Positions 29,231 to 40,745 are shown, numbered from the stretch's first letter. The stretch: 64,000 nt of DNA from Saccopteryx bilineata (GCF_036850765.1 NC_089493.1:167071140-167135139), one strand, 5' to 3'. The notes: generated by a model from the sequence alone, not told the origin. Numbers and translations are program-made.

Positions 29231-29753
29231 TGTAACATCCACCGGGTACAAGAACAAACGTTGGAGACTTTCAGGAGTATAGATGTAACTTTATTGGCCA
29301 GTTTTACCTGCGCAGGGGCAAATTCCCGAGGTGTCCAGAGACACTGTGCTCACAAGGAGCTACAGATGAGAATCGCACCTAGCGCTCACAGCTAAATCTT
29401 TTTATAAGCTAAGCAAGCAAGCCTAATACAGAAGCAGATGTGGTGGTAACCTATTTGCTAAGGGGCTGCACATAGCATAGCAACAGGGGCTGGGGTCTAG
29501 CTCACTGGCGAATTCCAAACCTAAACTTCTGATAAGGGTCTTTTAACCAATAGAATGCAAATGTTTGTCTCTTTTTCTTTTTTTTTTTTTTCTCTTCTCT
29601 CTCAGCCTCCCAGAGTCCCTATCTGTCTCTGCTTCTTGAACAACCTTAGACATGTTATTCCTAACAGAACAGGAGCAGGACCTGCCTGTAACCCTTAAGT
29701 TCCCTGTTCCATTAGTGCCCTGCTTATTTTCTGATCTTCTCTTGGTCCTTACA
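29231..29753 (-). mobile_element. Solo LTR of an endogenous retrovirus
   Basis: The 523-bp unit begins TGTAAGGACC and ends GGATGTTACA on the minus strand (TG...CA with TGTAA/TTACA inverted ends). It is flanked by a perfect 5-bp duplication CAAGG (29226-29230 and 29754-29758). Inside, in the expected order, are a TATA box (TTATAAAAAG near 29395-29408) and AATAAA at 29290-29295. No internal viral genes are present, so it is a solo LTR left by LTR-LTR recombination. The 5-bp duplication is commoner in class III but does not settle the class. Confidence 0.88.
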
Positions 29754-29758
29754 CAAGG

Positions 29759-31150
29759 CAGAGATGAGTGAGAACAAAGGCAGGGAGTTGAGCCATCCCA
29801 GGCTCCTGAAGACAAGGGCTGAAGTTTCTGTGATCCTGAACTTGGGTAGAGGGGCTCTTTCCCCAAACTCTACTCTGTGGAGCTGTAGTCACAGAATCCA
29901 GGTGTTGAAGCTATACTCTGCCCTCTTCCAAGCCTGGGGAGGAGAAGAGAGTACTGACCATGTCTAATATGAGGGCGCAGGGACTCACATAGGAAACCTG
30001 AAGTTAATGTCAGCCCTGCCCCCTAATGAATGAGCAGGAGAGCAACCAGGGGCCTTAAGGAAAGGGAGCATGGCATTCTGGGTTGGATATTTTCTCTATA
30101 TACTTAAGAATGGGGTAGAGAACCAAGTCACTGTTACCTTTGGGGGGGGGGATATATGCCTTTTAAGGTGATTTGGATGAGGGGGAGGCTGTTGGTCAGA
30201 GAAACTAGGGACAAAGGGTGGTCACAGAATGTCCTAAAAGAGCTGAAGGCATCTTAGGAAAAGAGAGCAGGGGAATGGTAGTGTGTGAGCTTAGCCAGTT
30301 CAGAATAATGAGAGTTAGGCTGGGTGGGTGGCTAGGGTCTCTTGGAGGGGCTTCTTCCCTCAGAGATGGTCTCGGGTCCCTGCTCCTTATCTCCTCCATC
30401 CTCACTGCACAAGGAGTCCTCCTGCAGCAAGATCAGTCATGCCAGGTGAGCTGGGGAACTCACTCCAGGGACAACCCTGCCTGACAATCTGGCCTGAGCT
30501 GCCTTTTCTGTTTTGGGGGTCATCTATGGCTCCTTCAGAGCCTGATGGGCAAAAGGTAGCAGGAAGGGACCCTTTACAAACCTTAACTCTGGACCCCACC
30601 AGTTCACTCTGGCCAGAGAGACTGCTTTATTAAGCACCATCACCCAATCTCCCCGCTCTGGTCTAACCCCAGTATAAACTGCAGGGTTATCGTGACCCAG
30701 TTCGTGCATAGAATTACAGTTTAAAAATAAAGCACTGTCCAGAAACCAAAGAGAATAGACAGGTTCTCTAATGTTTCATTTCTCATCACCTACAGCAACA
30801 CTTCTGTGCGGCTCACAAACCTCAGTTTGGGGACATTTCCCTCCTCAATACCCCATTTCCCCAAATTCCTTCCCGTAGCCAGCCCAATCTTTCTCTGTCC
30901 CATGCTCTTGACTGTGCAGTTTGATTAGCTTCTCTGGCATCTTGCAGGGAGAGAAAAGTAAGAAGGAGTGTGACATTAGAAAAACCTAACCTCAACGTGG
31001 TAAAAAGGGAATGATCAGAGGACGGGGCGGAACCAAGCAATGAGGGGTGAGCAAGGGGATTTTTCAATCCCCCCTTCCATATCTCTCTTTGCTCTTCCCC
31101 CTCTCCACACACCATAGACTACTACAGCCACAGCCAGTTAGGAGGCCACT
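29759..31150. other. Intergenic sequence, no gene recognised
   Basis: A G run lies near 30139-30149 (TTTGGGGGG). The part at about 30400-30740 could be an old retroviral or LINE remnant but I cannot assign it. No conserved coding exon is seen. Confidence 0.4.
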
Positions 31151-31164
31151 TGTTCACCCAGAAA

Positions 31165-31395
31165 GTAATGGGATGGTGTAATAATTAAGGGCAAAGTCTC
31201 TAAAGCCAAATCCTGACCCCACCTATACCAGCTATGTGACCCGAGCCGAGTCACTTAATCTCTCTGCGTCTCTGCTTCTTTTTCTGCAAAATGGAGATGA
31301 TAATAGTGCCTACTGCACAGGGTTGTGATAAAGATTAATCCGTGGAAATATATATATGGACATGTGGAAAAGGGCTTGATGCCCCATAGTGCTTA
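31165..31395 (+). repeat. MIR
   Basis: CAGCTATGTGACCCGAGCCG, CTGCTTCTTTTTCTGCAAAAT and GCACAGGGTTGTGATAAAGAT, MIR in plus orientation, well preserved. Confidence 0.88.
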
Positions 31396-31707
31396 CTAAG
31401 TATTTGCCATTCCTTGTTACTTTCTTACCAGTCACTTCCATGGTGACTGGAGGTTAAAACCAGCTTGTCTGTTACCCCGTCATCCTGGCACATCCCATGA
31501 TCTTGTTTTAATCAATCATCCCATGGCATCCTATTGTCAAATTAGACTCCGTTGCATGCATTGTAGTTCTACCATCTCCCAAAGTCCCCGGTTGTCATTT
31601 TATGAGTTCTACCACTTTTGTCACTCTTCACCCTGTCACCTTTGCAACTTCTGATCACCTCTATTGTCTCTGGGGTTTCACTCCTTCCCCTGCCTCTCTC
31701 TCTAGGT

Positions 31708-32257
31708 CAGTGGTTCTAAACCTTTCTAATGCCGTGATCCCGCAATACAGTTCCTCAGGTTGCGGTGACCCCAAACCAAAAAATAATTTTGGTGGCTACT
31801 TCATAACTGTAATTTTGCTACAGTTATGATTTGGAATGTAAATACCTGATATGCATTATGTATTCTCATTGCCTCTCCGCCTCCTGCCTCCTAGGCTTCT
31901 GTCCTCCGCGCTCGCTGCACCCACCCACTGATGACGTCAGCATGCGCCGGACACACGTAATGCGCTGCTATGGATGAGCAGCCCTGCTGCTATGGACTGT
32001 GGAGTGTTTCCCCCGCTTCCCCTGCCCCTTAGGCCCCAGACGGATGATGCAATCATGTCTGCACAGGACGGCAGGCATTCAGTTTGGAACTCAGTTCATA
32101 ATGGCGTGCGTTCAAGCTGAATAGCTCTGCTGCAGACGGTAGCAGGGCTTCTCAGCAGCTAAAGCCATCGGAAATATGTATTTTCCGATGGCTTTAGGCG
32201 ACCCCTGTGTTTTGGTCGTTCGACCCCCGCCGGGGTCGCGACCCACAGGTTGAGAAC
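31708..32257. mobile_element. SPIN-like non-autonomous hAT with an extended interior
   Basis: The left end CAGTGGTTCTAAACCTTTCT and subterminal text (CAGTTCCTCAGGTTGCGGTG, TACTTCATAACTGTAATTTT) match the horizontally transferred SPIN hAT family as I know it. So does the right end (GGCGACCCCTGTG ... GGGTCGCGACCCACAGGTTG). CTCTAGGT precedes the left end and CTAGGT follows the right end, so the last few bases of the right end appear lost. The centre (31860-32155) is CpG-rich, unlike the AT-rich SPIN interior I recall, and contains TGACGTCA near 31932. A 16-bp perfect inverted repeat sits at 32159-32174 and 32182-32197. Confidence 0.85.
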
Positions 32258-32366
32258 CTAGGTGGTAGAGGACACAGTCATTACCCACACTTGGTCTTGA
32301 TGATATGGGCCTGCTGGGGTGGGGGCGGGCTCTGAGGAGCATGTGTCTTCAGGAAGGAACACTTTT

Positions 32367-32735
32367 TTTTTTTTTTGTATTTTTCTGAAACTGGAAAGGG
32401 GGAGGCAGTCAGACAGACTCCCCGCATGCACCCGACCGGGATCCACCCGGCATGCCCACCAGGGGGCGCTGCTCTGCCCATTTGGGGCGTCGCTTTGTTG
32501 CAACCAGAGCCATTCTAGCGCCTGAGGCAGAGGCCATGGAGCCGTCCTCAGCGCCCAGGCCAACTTTGCTCCAATGGAGCCTTGGCTGCGGGAGGGGAAG
32601 AGAGAGACAGAGAGGAAGGAGACGGGGAGGGGTGGAGAAGCAGATGGGCGCTTCTGTGTGCCCTGGCCGGGAATTGAACCCAGGACTCCTGCACGCCAGG
32701 CCGACGCTCTACCACTGAGCAAACTGACCAGGGCC
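32367..32735 (-). repeat. Ves-type SINE, long form C
   Basis: Minus-strand copy with A-tail (T run at 32363-32376 in plus view), body and complete tRNA-like head. It is flanked by AGGAAGGAACACTTTT (32351-32366) and AGGAACAAACACTTTT (32737-32752). It has a single CCACCAGGGGGCG unit, unlike the copies at 45-47 kb. Confidence 0.92.
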
Positions 32736-32989
32736 CAGGAACAAACACTTTTATTCAATCATGAGAACGTGAAACTATTTTTATCGAGCATCTCTTCTAG
32801 ACCAAGCAATGCTCAAGGATTGAGAAATATAACAATGAGCAGAAGCAGACTGTGAGAACACGGTCTGCTAGTGGAGTAAGACAGTTACTAAAAAAACCCC
32901 AGATAAATGTATGATTACAAACCGAGGTGAGTTCTGAAGGGAAGCTCTATTGGAACATAACACAGAGGAAGCTAACCTGGCCTGGGGTT

Positions 32990-33190
32990 TGGGGAAGCTT
33001 CTCCAGGAAGATGTGCTTAAGTTGAGATCATAAAGATGGGTAGGAGTTAATTGAGGGTGAGACAGACAGTGTACTAGGTAGAGGAACCACAAGTGTAAAG
33101 GTCCTGAGGTGAATAATAGAGACAAGGAAAAGAGAAGGGCAAGTTTGGAGCCAGCTGAAATGAAGGGACCTCAATTCTTGGTTAGGATTT
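32990..33190 (-). repeat. Old LINE-like repeat
   Basis: GGTAGAGGAACCACAAGTGTAA and GTCCTGAGGTG belong to the same unassigned ancient repeat seen near 4300 and 57700. Confidence 0.45.
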
Positions 33191-33638
33191 GGTCTTCAGT
33201 CCAAGAAGAGTTTAAGACTTGGATTTTAGAAAGTTGGCTGCATGGAGACTAGTTATATTCAACACAGCCCTCCCCTCCCCTAATCTCTCAGGCCAGAAGA
33301 CTATGCCATCTACCCCACCCACACCCTACCACTCACGGCTTCCCTCTATGCGGTCTCTCCCCAATGCCCTTCTCACATTTTTTGTGTGTAAGGATGAGGT
33401 CATCTTGGGGGAGGGGGGGCAGTTTGAGGTCTGTAAGCCCCTTTTATCTTAGAGGCTGGGTAAGGGGAAGGAAGGGACAAGCATAGACCGCCTCCCTTCC
33501 CCCACCCCACCCCCACAACTAGAGCCCTGTCTCCCTCCATCCTAGGCTGTTGATGTGAGTTGTATCTATAAGATATTTTTATGCAATTTTACTGCAAGAC
33601 ATTTTATGAAGGGCACCTAGTCCTGCTGCTACCACTGA

Positions 33639-33659
33639 CCCCCCCCCGGGGGGGGGGGG
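33639..33659. repeat. C9-G12 homopolymer palindrome
   Basis: Nine C (33639-33647) are followed immediately by twelve G (33648-33659). Confidence 0.95.
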
Positions 33660-33724
33660 CTTGGGGAAGTTACCTCCTCTTAGGTCTCAATTTCCCTGAG
33701 CATCAAGTTAATGGGCAGGGATCT

Positions 33725-33970
33725 AATTCCAGCATGGTGACTATAGTTAACAATACTGTATTGTATACTTGGAATTTGCCAAGACAGTAGGTCTTAAATG
33801 TTCTCACCACACACGCAGAAATGGTAACTATGTGAGGTGATGGATGTGCTAATTAATTTCATTGTGGTAATCATTGCACAATTCATATGTATATCAAATC
33901 ATCACATTGTATACTTTAAATTCATACAATTTGATTTGTCAATTATACCTCAATAAGCTGGAAAAAAAAT
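33725..33970 (+). mobile_element. L1M-type 3' end
   Basis: CATGGTGACTATAGTTAACAA, GTAATCATTGCACAATTCAT and TGTCAATTATACCTCAATAA, then an A-run, are the classic 3' end of older mammalian L1 (L1MA/L1MB type), 5'-truncated. Confidence 0.85.
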
Positions 33971-34019
33971 TAACTTCAATGGGAAGCGCTTTCCAATGGA
34001 ACTTTCTGCAGTGATGGGC

Positions 34020-34180
34020 ATGTTCTATATCTGTGTTGTCCAACAAGTGGCCATTGAGATATTGACATGTGGCTGGTGAGCCAGAGGAGCTGGATTTCTT
34101 TGTTTTATTTTATTGAACTTAATTTAAACTTAAAAAGTCACATGTAGCTATTGGCCACCATACTAAACAGCATGGGCAGA
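34020..34180 (-). mobile_element. Ancient hAT-Charlie fragment
   Basis: TGTTGTCCAACAAGTGGCCA, TGACATGTGGCTGG and CACATGTAGCTATTGGCCACC are ends of the same family as the element at 21625-22590, with an interior deletion. Confidence 0.6.
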
Positions 34181-34482
34181 TCTTAAACTTTCATGAGAAT
34201 CTGATGACCATTATGGACCCCTCCTTAGAAAAAATCCACATACTCTATCACAGATGTCCCCCTGAAGTCCCATTGATGTACTCCAGCAAGCAGGGCCAGT
34301 GGGATGGGCTACATCAATGAACCTTATCTACTGTGCCCCTCTCTCTGCTTTGAAAAATGTAGGGAAAGTGAAGCCTGATTTCGAAGTAGAAGACTGACTG
34401 GAATGACCTTAGAAACTAGCAGATTACAGTGTTAAGATGGGATTTCTGCCCCAGCCTGGTATATTACCCACACTTCTATTTA

Positions 34483-34672
34483 AAAAAAAAAAAAGATTTT
34501 ATTTATTCATTTTAGAGGAGGCCAGAAGACTATGCCAGAGATAGAAAAGGGGGGAGGAGCGGAAGGCGTTAACTCCCATATATACCTTGACTAGGTAAGC
34601 CCATGCTTTCGAACCGGCAACCTCAGTATTCTAGGCTGATGCTTGATCACTGCCCCACCATAGGTCAGGCCT
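34483..34672 (-). repeat. Ves SINE, form A, with a foreign 19-bp segment
   Basis: Minus-strand form A (plus view GAACCGGCAACCTCAGTATTC ... GGTCAGGC). Where the pyrimidine tract should be, it holds AGGCCAGAAGACTATGCCA (34519-34537). That is absent from other copies and identical to 33290-33308. Confidence 0.86.
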
Positions 34673-35763
34673 CCCCTCATTTCTAAAAAAAGGCGGGGTG
34701 GTGAAGGGCAGAGTGGGTGCAAAGGTGACATTAAAGACATTTGGTCTCAGTCTCCGGCTGAACTTCCTCCTCCCCTGCCTCCCTGCAGATCACCTAATTG
34801 CCACTGGGCCAGTCCCTTTTGGAGCACACACCTCCACTGGAGTGTGAGGCTATGCTCTGGAGATGGGCCTGCAGGGTTTATGAGCTAGGGGATTAGGAGG
34901 AGCCGGGAGCAGGAGACCTAGGCCAGGACAAGGTTCCCTCAGCCCCAGTCCAGCCCCTCCCAGTCTCCTTGCACAGGAAAAGGAGCAGTCACTGTCTGCT
35001 GCTCTGGACCTTCTGCTTGATGCTACCTCCTCCTGACCCCGCACCATCCACTCACTCCTGGTATATTCACTGTCCAGATCCTCTGAGAGTCAGACACCCA
35101 GGAATGTGGAGGCCTGAGGGGGCTCAGAAGAACTCACTCCCAGTCCTTTATTGATGGGTGTATCCATCAATGTGGGGGAGGCAATATCGTCCTCCCTTCT
35201 GACCGTCAGGATCCAGCCACTCCTTCTCAGAAAACTCCCTGTATAAATCCATTTATAGGGAACAACTTCCAACTGAGATTTAACTTAAAACATTTTTTTA
35301 AAATAAAGTATTTTTTTAATTTAGAAATTAAATTTAATGGAGTGACATTGATCAACAAGAGTACATAGGTTTCAGGTGAACATCTCCATAACATTTGAAC
35401 TGTTGGTTGTGTTGTGTGCCCATCACCCAAAGCCAAATAAATCATTTTGTCACCATTTATTTGTCCCTCTTTACTCCCCTCCCCCTACCCCATCTGGTAC
35501 CCATTTCAACTTTATCTATGTTCATGAATTTCAGTTTTATGTCTCACCTATGTGGGGTATATATTTGTCCCTCTTTACTCCCCTCCCCCCATCCCCTGTC
35601 CTCTCCCCCTGGTAACCACTTCACTTTTATCCACGTCCATGAGTCTCAGTTTCATATCCCACCTATATGTGAAATCATACAGTTCTTAGCTTCTTCTGAT
35701 TTACTTATTTCATTCAGTATAATGTTTTCAGGGTCCATCCATGCTGTTGTAAATGGCAATATA

Positions 35764-36105
35764 TCATAATTTCTTATGGCTGAATAGTGTTCCTTTGTAT
35801 ATATGTATCACATCTTCTTTATCCAATCCTCTACCAAGGGACACTTTGGTTGTTTCCATGTCTTGGACACCATGAATAATGCTGCAATGGACATGGGGGT
35901 GTATGTGTCTTTGCATACCAATGTTTTCATTTTGGGGGTAAATACACAGTAGAGGGATTGCTGGGTCATATGGTAATTCTATTCTTAATTTTTTGAGGAA
36001 CCACCATATTGTTTTCCACAATGGCTGTACCAGTTTGCACTCTAAGCAGCAGTGAATGTGGGTTCCTTTTTCTCCACAACCTCTCCAACACTTGTTATTA
36101 CCCAT
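35764..36105 (-). pseudogene. L1 ORF2 C-terminal fragment
   Basis: The open frame includes [20 protein letters not shown] (the ORF2 cysteine-rich region) and [19 protein letters not shown]. It runs past the usual ORF2 stop position into 3' UTR-like sequence. Confidence 0.85.
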
Positions 36106-36137
36106 CTTGTTGATAACAGCTAATCTTATTGTAGTTT

Positions 36138-36285
36138 ATTATTATTATTATTATTATTAATAATAATTTTTAGAGAGAGAAGAAAGAGACAGGATCTGTT
36201 CCTGTATATGCCCTGACCTGGATTTGAACTGGCAACCTCTGTGCTTTGGAACAATGCTCTAACCAACCAAGCTATCCGACCAGGA
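36138..36285 (-). repeat. Ves-type SINE, short form D, in the L1
   Basis: Flanked by CTTATTGTAGTTT (36125-36137) and CTCATTGTAGTTT (36286-36298). The tail is a (TTA)n repeat in plus view, and the head reads in reverse as CCTGGTCGGATAGC. Confidence 0.85.
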
Positions 36286-36616
36286 CTCATTGTAGTTTTG
36301 GTTTGCATTTCTTTAACAGCTAGTGAAGATGAGCATCTTTTCATATATCTGTTGGCCATTTGTATGTCTTCTTGGGAGAAGTGTCTGTTCAGGTTCTTTC
36401 CTCAACTTTTAATTGGATTGTTTGCTTGTTTGTTGCTGAGCTTTGTGAGTTCTTTATATATTTTAGATATTATCTGCTTATCAGAGCTGTTGTTTGTGAA
36501 TATCATCTGCCATTTGGATGGCTGCCTTTTTGTTTTGTTGTCAGTTTCTTTTGTTGTGCAGAACCTTTTTAGTTGATATAGTCTCATTAATTTTTAAAAA
36601 TTTTTTATTAGTTTTA

Positions 36617-36809
36617 CCTGACCTGTGGTGGTGCAGTGGATAAAGTGTCGACCTGGAACACTGAGGTCACAGGTTCAAAACCCTAGGCTTGCCTGGTCAA
36701 GGTACATATGGGAGTTGATGCTTCCTGCTCCTCCCCACTTTCTCTCTCTGTCTCTCTCTGTCTCTCTCTCTCTCTCTCTCCTCTCTAAAATGAATAAATA
36801 AATAATTTT
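36617..36809 (+). repeat. Ves SINE, form A, in the L1
   Basis: Head CCTGACCTGTGGTGGTGCAG, (TC)n tract and A-tail, with a perfect 19-bp duplication AAATTTTTTATTAGTTTTA (36598-36616 and 36810-36828). Confidence 0.93.
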
Positions 36810-37610
36810 AAATTTTTTATTAGTTTTAATTTATTGTGTTTACTTGGGTCCAAGTGTAGTCTCATTCATTTATTTTTGCCTTTACTTCCCTTGCCTTTGG
36901 GGTCAAATTTATAAAATGTTCTTTACAGCCAAGGTCCATAAGTTTAGTACTTATGTTTTCTTCTATGTAATTTATTATTTCAGATCTTATATTTAGGTCC
37001 TTAATCTATTTTGACTTAATTTTTGTGCATAGGGACAAACTGTAGTCAAGTTTTATTTATTTGCATGTGGCTTTCCAATTTTCCCAGCACCATTTATTGA
37101 CGAGGCTTTCTTTTCTCCATTGTGTGTTTTTGACCCCTTTGTCAAATATTATTTATCTATATATATGTGGGTTTTTTTTCTGGGCTCTCCATTGATCTGT
37201 GTGTCACTTTCTGCCAGTACCATGCTGTTTTGATTACTGTGGCTCTGTGCTATAATTTGAAGTCAGGTAGTGTAATACCTCTGGCTCCATTCTTTTTTCT
37301 CAGAATTGCTTTGCTATTCTAGGTCTTTTATGGTTCTATACAAATCTGGTGATTTTTTTTTTTATTTCTTTAAAAAACGACATTGAGATTTTAATGGCAG
37401 TTGCATTAAATTTGTATATTGCTTTGGGTAATATGGCCATTTTAGCTATGTTGATTCTTCCAATCCATGAACATGGGATATATTTCCATTTCATTGTGCC
37501 TTTTTCAATATCTCTTAATAATGCTTTGCAGGTCCTTCACATCCTGTGTTTAAGTTTATTCCTAAGTATTTTATTTTAGTTGTTGCAGTTGTAAAAGAAA
37601 TTGTGTATTT

Positions 37611-38045
37611 TTAAAATTTATTTTCTAAAGTTTCATTGTTGACATATAGGAAAGCAGAAGACTTTTGTATATTGATTTTGTATCCTGCAACTTTACTGTT
37701 TTTGTTTATTGTTCCTAATAGTTTTTCTGTGGAATCTTTGGGATTTTCTGTGTATAGGATCATGTCATCTGCAAAAAGTGATACCTTTACTTCTTTCCCA
37801 GTATGGATACCTTTTATTTCTCTCTCTTGCCTGATTGCTCTGGCTAGGACTTCTGGTAGTATTTTGAATAAGAGTAGAAAGAATGGGCACCCTTGTCTTG
37901 TTCCTGATTTTGGAGGGAAAACTTTCAGTTTTTCACCATTTAGTATGATAGTGGCTGATGGTTTGTCATATATGGTCTTTATTATGTTGAAGTACTTTCT
38001 TTCTATGCCCTTGTGTTGTATCTTATTGAATGCCCTTTTCTGCAT
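37611..38045 (-). pseudogene. L1 ORF2 reverse transcriptase fragment
   Basis: An open stretch of 144 codons in the decayed L1. It keeps the RT block FADDMILY with the catalytic aspartates, the [12 protein letters not shown] block, and the [10 protein letters not shown] motif. The surrounding ORF2 is interrupted, so this is a pseudogene fragment of a non-LTR retrotransposon. Confidence 0.9.
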
Positions 38046-38758
38046 CTTTTGATAGGATCATATAGTTTTGTCTTTTGTTTTGTTGATGTGTATTACATTG
38101 ATAGATTTGCATATGTTGAACTATCCTTGTGCTCCTGGAATGAATCCCATTTGATTGTGATATATTATTTTTTTTAATGTATTGTTGCATTTGATTTGCT
38201 AGTATTTTGTTTAGAATTTTTGCATTTGTGTTCATTATAGATATTGGTCTGTAGTTTTCTTTTTTTGTGTTGTCCTTGCCAGGTTTGGTATCAGGATTAT
38301 GTTGGCCTCATAAAATGTGTTAGGGAGTATTGCTTCTTTTCTTTTCTTGTTTTTTTGTTTGTTTGTTTTTTTAAAGACTTTAAGAAGGATAGGTACCAAA
38401 TCTTCTTTGAGTGTTTTGTAGAATTCACTAGTATAGCCTTCTGGTCCTGGACTTTTATTTTTGAGATGGTTTTTGTTAGTTGTTTCTACTTCATTCTTGC
38501 TTATAGATCTATTTAGGTTTTCCACCTCTTTGTGACTCAAGCTAAGAAGATTGCATAGTTCTAGGAACTTAACCATCCATTTCTTCTAGATTGTTGAGTT
38601 TGGTGGCATATAGTCTTTCATAGTCTTGTATGATTCTTTGTATATCTATGATGTCTATGGTAATTTCTCCTCTTTCATTTAAGATTTTGTTTATATGAGT
38701 CATTTCTCTTTTTTCCTTAGTGAGTCTAGCAAGAGGTTTGTCAATTTTACAATCTTTT

Positions 38759-38989
38759 TTTTTAATTTTTTAAAATTTATTTTTATTTTTTTTATTTATT
38801 CATTTTAGAGAGGAGAGAAAGAGGGAGAGAGAGAGAGAGAGACAGAAAGAGAGGAAAGAGAGACAGGGGGGAGGAGCTGGAAGCATCAACTCCCATATGT
38901 GCCTTGACCAGGCAAGCCCAGGGTTTTGAACCGGTGACCTCAGCATTTCCAGGTCGACGCTTTATCCACTGCAGCACCACAGGTCAGGC
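38759..38989 (-). repeat. Ves SINE, form A, in the L1
   Basis: Minus-strand copy flanked by a perfect 17-bp duplication CAATTTTACAATCTTTT (38742-38758 and 38990-39006). Confidence 0.93.
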
Positions 38990-39265
38990 CAATTTTACAA
39001 TCTTTTCAAAGAACCAGATCTTTGTTGTATTATTTCTTTCTATAGTTTTTTTGTTCCCTATTTCATTTTGTTCTGCTCTAATTTTTACTATTTCCTTTCT
39101 TCTGCTGACTTTGGGTTGCCTTTGTTCTTCTTTTTCTAGTTCTTTAAGATGTGATGTTAGGTTGTTTACTTGGAATCTCTCTTGTTTCTTGATATAAGCC
39201 TGTAATGATATAAATGTCCCTCTTATTACTGCTTTTGCTGCATCCCGGAAGTTTTTATATGTCAT
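38984..39265 (-). pseudogene. L1 ORF2 linker region fragment
   Basis: Encodes AAKAVIRGTFISLQAYIKKQ and NNLTSHLKELEKEEQ, the segment between endonuclease and RT in mammalian L1 ORF2. Confidence 0.85.
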
Positions 39266-39303
39266 TCTTGTTTGTCTGTATATATCTTTTTATCTCTGCT
39301 TTT

Positions 39304-39669
39304 TTTGTGTGTGTGTTTTTCTGAAGTTGGAAACTGGGAGGCAGTCAGACAGACTCCCGCATGCGCCCAACCGGGATCCACCCGGCATGACCACCAGGGG
39401 GCAATGCTCTGCCCATCTGGGGCGTTGCTCTGCCGTGACCAGAGTCATTCTAGCGCCTGAGGCAGAGGCCACAGAGCCCTCCTCAGTGCCCGGGCAAACT
39501 TTGTTCCAATGGAGCCTCGGCTGTGGGAGGGGAAGAGACAGAGAGGAAGGAATGGGGGAGGGGTGGAGAAGCAGATGAGCACCTCTCCTGTGTGCCCTGG
39601 CCGGGAATCGAACCTGGGACTCCTGCATGCCAGGCCGACGCTCTACCACTGAGCCAACCAGCCAGGGCC
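39304..39669 (-). repeat. Ves-type SINE, long form C, in the L1
   Basis: Complete minus-strand copy (head ends GCCAGGGCC in plus view), flanked by ATCTCTGCTTTT on both sides (from 39292 and at 39671-39682). Single CCACCAGGGGGCA unit. Confidence 0.92.
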
Positions 39670-40145
39670 GATCTCTGCTTTTATTTCTTCTTTTTACCTA
39701 ATCATTTTTTAAAAGTATGTTGTTTAATTTCCACATTTTTGTGGGTTTCTTTACTTCCTTTTTTGCAGTTGAATTCTAATTTCAAAGCATATGGTCAGAG
39801 AATATGCTTGGTATAATTTAAATCTTAAATTTGTTGAGGTTAGTTTTGTGGCCCAACATATGGCCTATCCTTGAAAATGTTCCATGAATACTGGAAAAGA
39901 ATGTATAATCTGATGTTCTTGGATGAAATGTCTTATAAATGTCTAGTATATCCATTTGGTCTAATGTGTCATTTAAGGCCAATATTTTTATATTGATTTT
40001 TTTTGTTTGGATGATCTATTTAAAGCTGTCAATGGTGGATTGAGATCTTCAAATATGACTGTGTTTTTGTCTATTTCTCTCTTTTGTTGTGTTAGTAGGT
40101 GTCTTATATATTTTGGTGGCCCCTGATTTGGTGCATATATATTAA

Positions 40146-40745
40146 AAAGTGTTTGTGGGGGAGAGGGTGGGGAGATGGGGGAACGAGGGACAAATATATG
40201 GTGATAGAAAATGATTTGACTTTGAGTGATGGGTATGCAACATAATCAACAGTTCAAATGCTATAGAAATGTGTACCTGTAACCTATATACTCTTATTGA
40301 TCAATGTCACCCTTTTAAATTTAATTGTCTAAATAAAATTTTTCATTTTTTTAAAATTTTATTTATTTATTTATTTTTTACAGAGACAGAGAGAGTCAGA
40401 GAGAGGGATAGATAGGGACAGACAGACAGGAACAGAGAGAGAGATGAGAAGCATCAATCATCAGTTTTTCGTTGCGACACCTTAGTTATTCATTGATTGC
40501 TTTCTCATATGTGCCTTGACCGTGGGCCTTAAGCAGAAGGAGTAACCCCTAGCTCAAGCCAGGCTGGTGAGCTTTTGCTCAAACCAGATGAGCCTGCACT
40601 CAAACTGGTGACCTCGGGGTCTCGAACCTGGGTCTTTCTGCATCCCAGTCTGATGCTTTATCCACTGTGCCACCGCCTGGTCAGGCTAAATAAAATATTT
40701 TTTAAATTGACAGAAGTAAAAAGAAAAATAAGCAATTCCCCCCAA
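40146..40745 (+). mobile_element. L1 3' end inserted in the larger L1, itself holding a SINE
   Basis: The G-rich L1 3' UTR text (GTGGGGGAGAGGGTGGGGAG), ending AATTGTCTAAATAAAAT, is in the opposite orientation to the host L1. The host text AAAAAGTGTT is repeated after the insertion (AAAGAAGTGTTATG). A form B SINE occupies 40345-40684. Confidence 0.78.
40345..40684 (-). repeat. Ves SINE, long form B, third-level insertion
   Basis: Minus-strand copy (plus view ends GCCACCGCCTGGTCAGGC), flanked by CTAAATAAAATTTTT-like and CTAAATAAAATATTTTT text. It lies in the tail of the L1 3' fragment. Confidence 0.88.

Noticed and set aside
37611..38045. A reverse-transcriptase-like frame as a possible retron or other RT system
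   Set aside because: The flanking sequence is plainly L1 ORF2 with the ORF1 and 3' UTR relics in the expected places.
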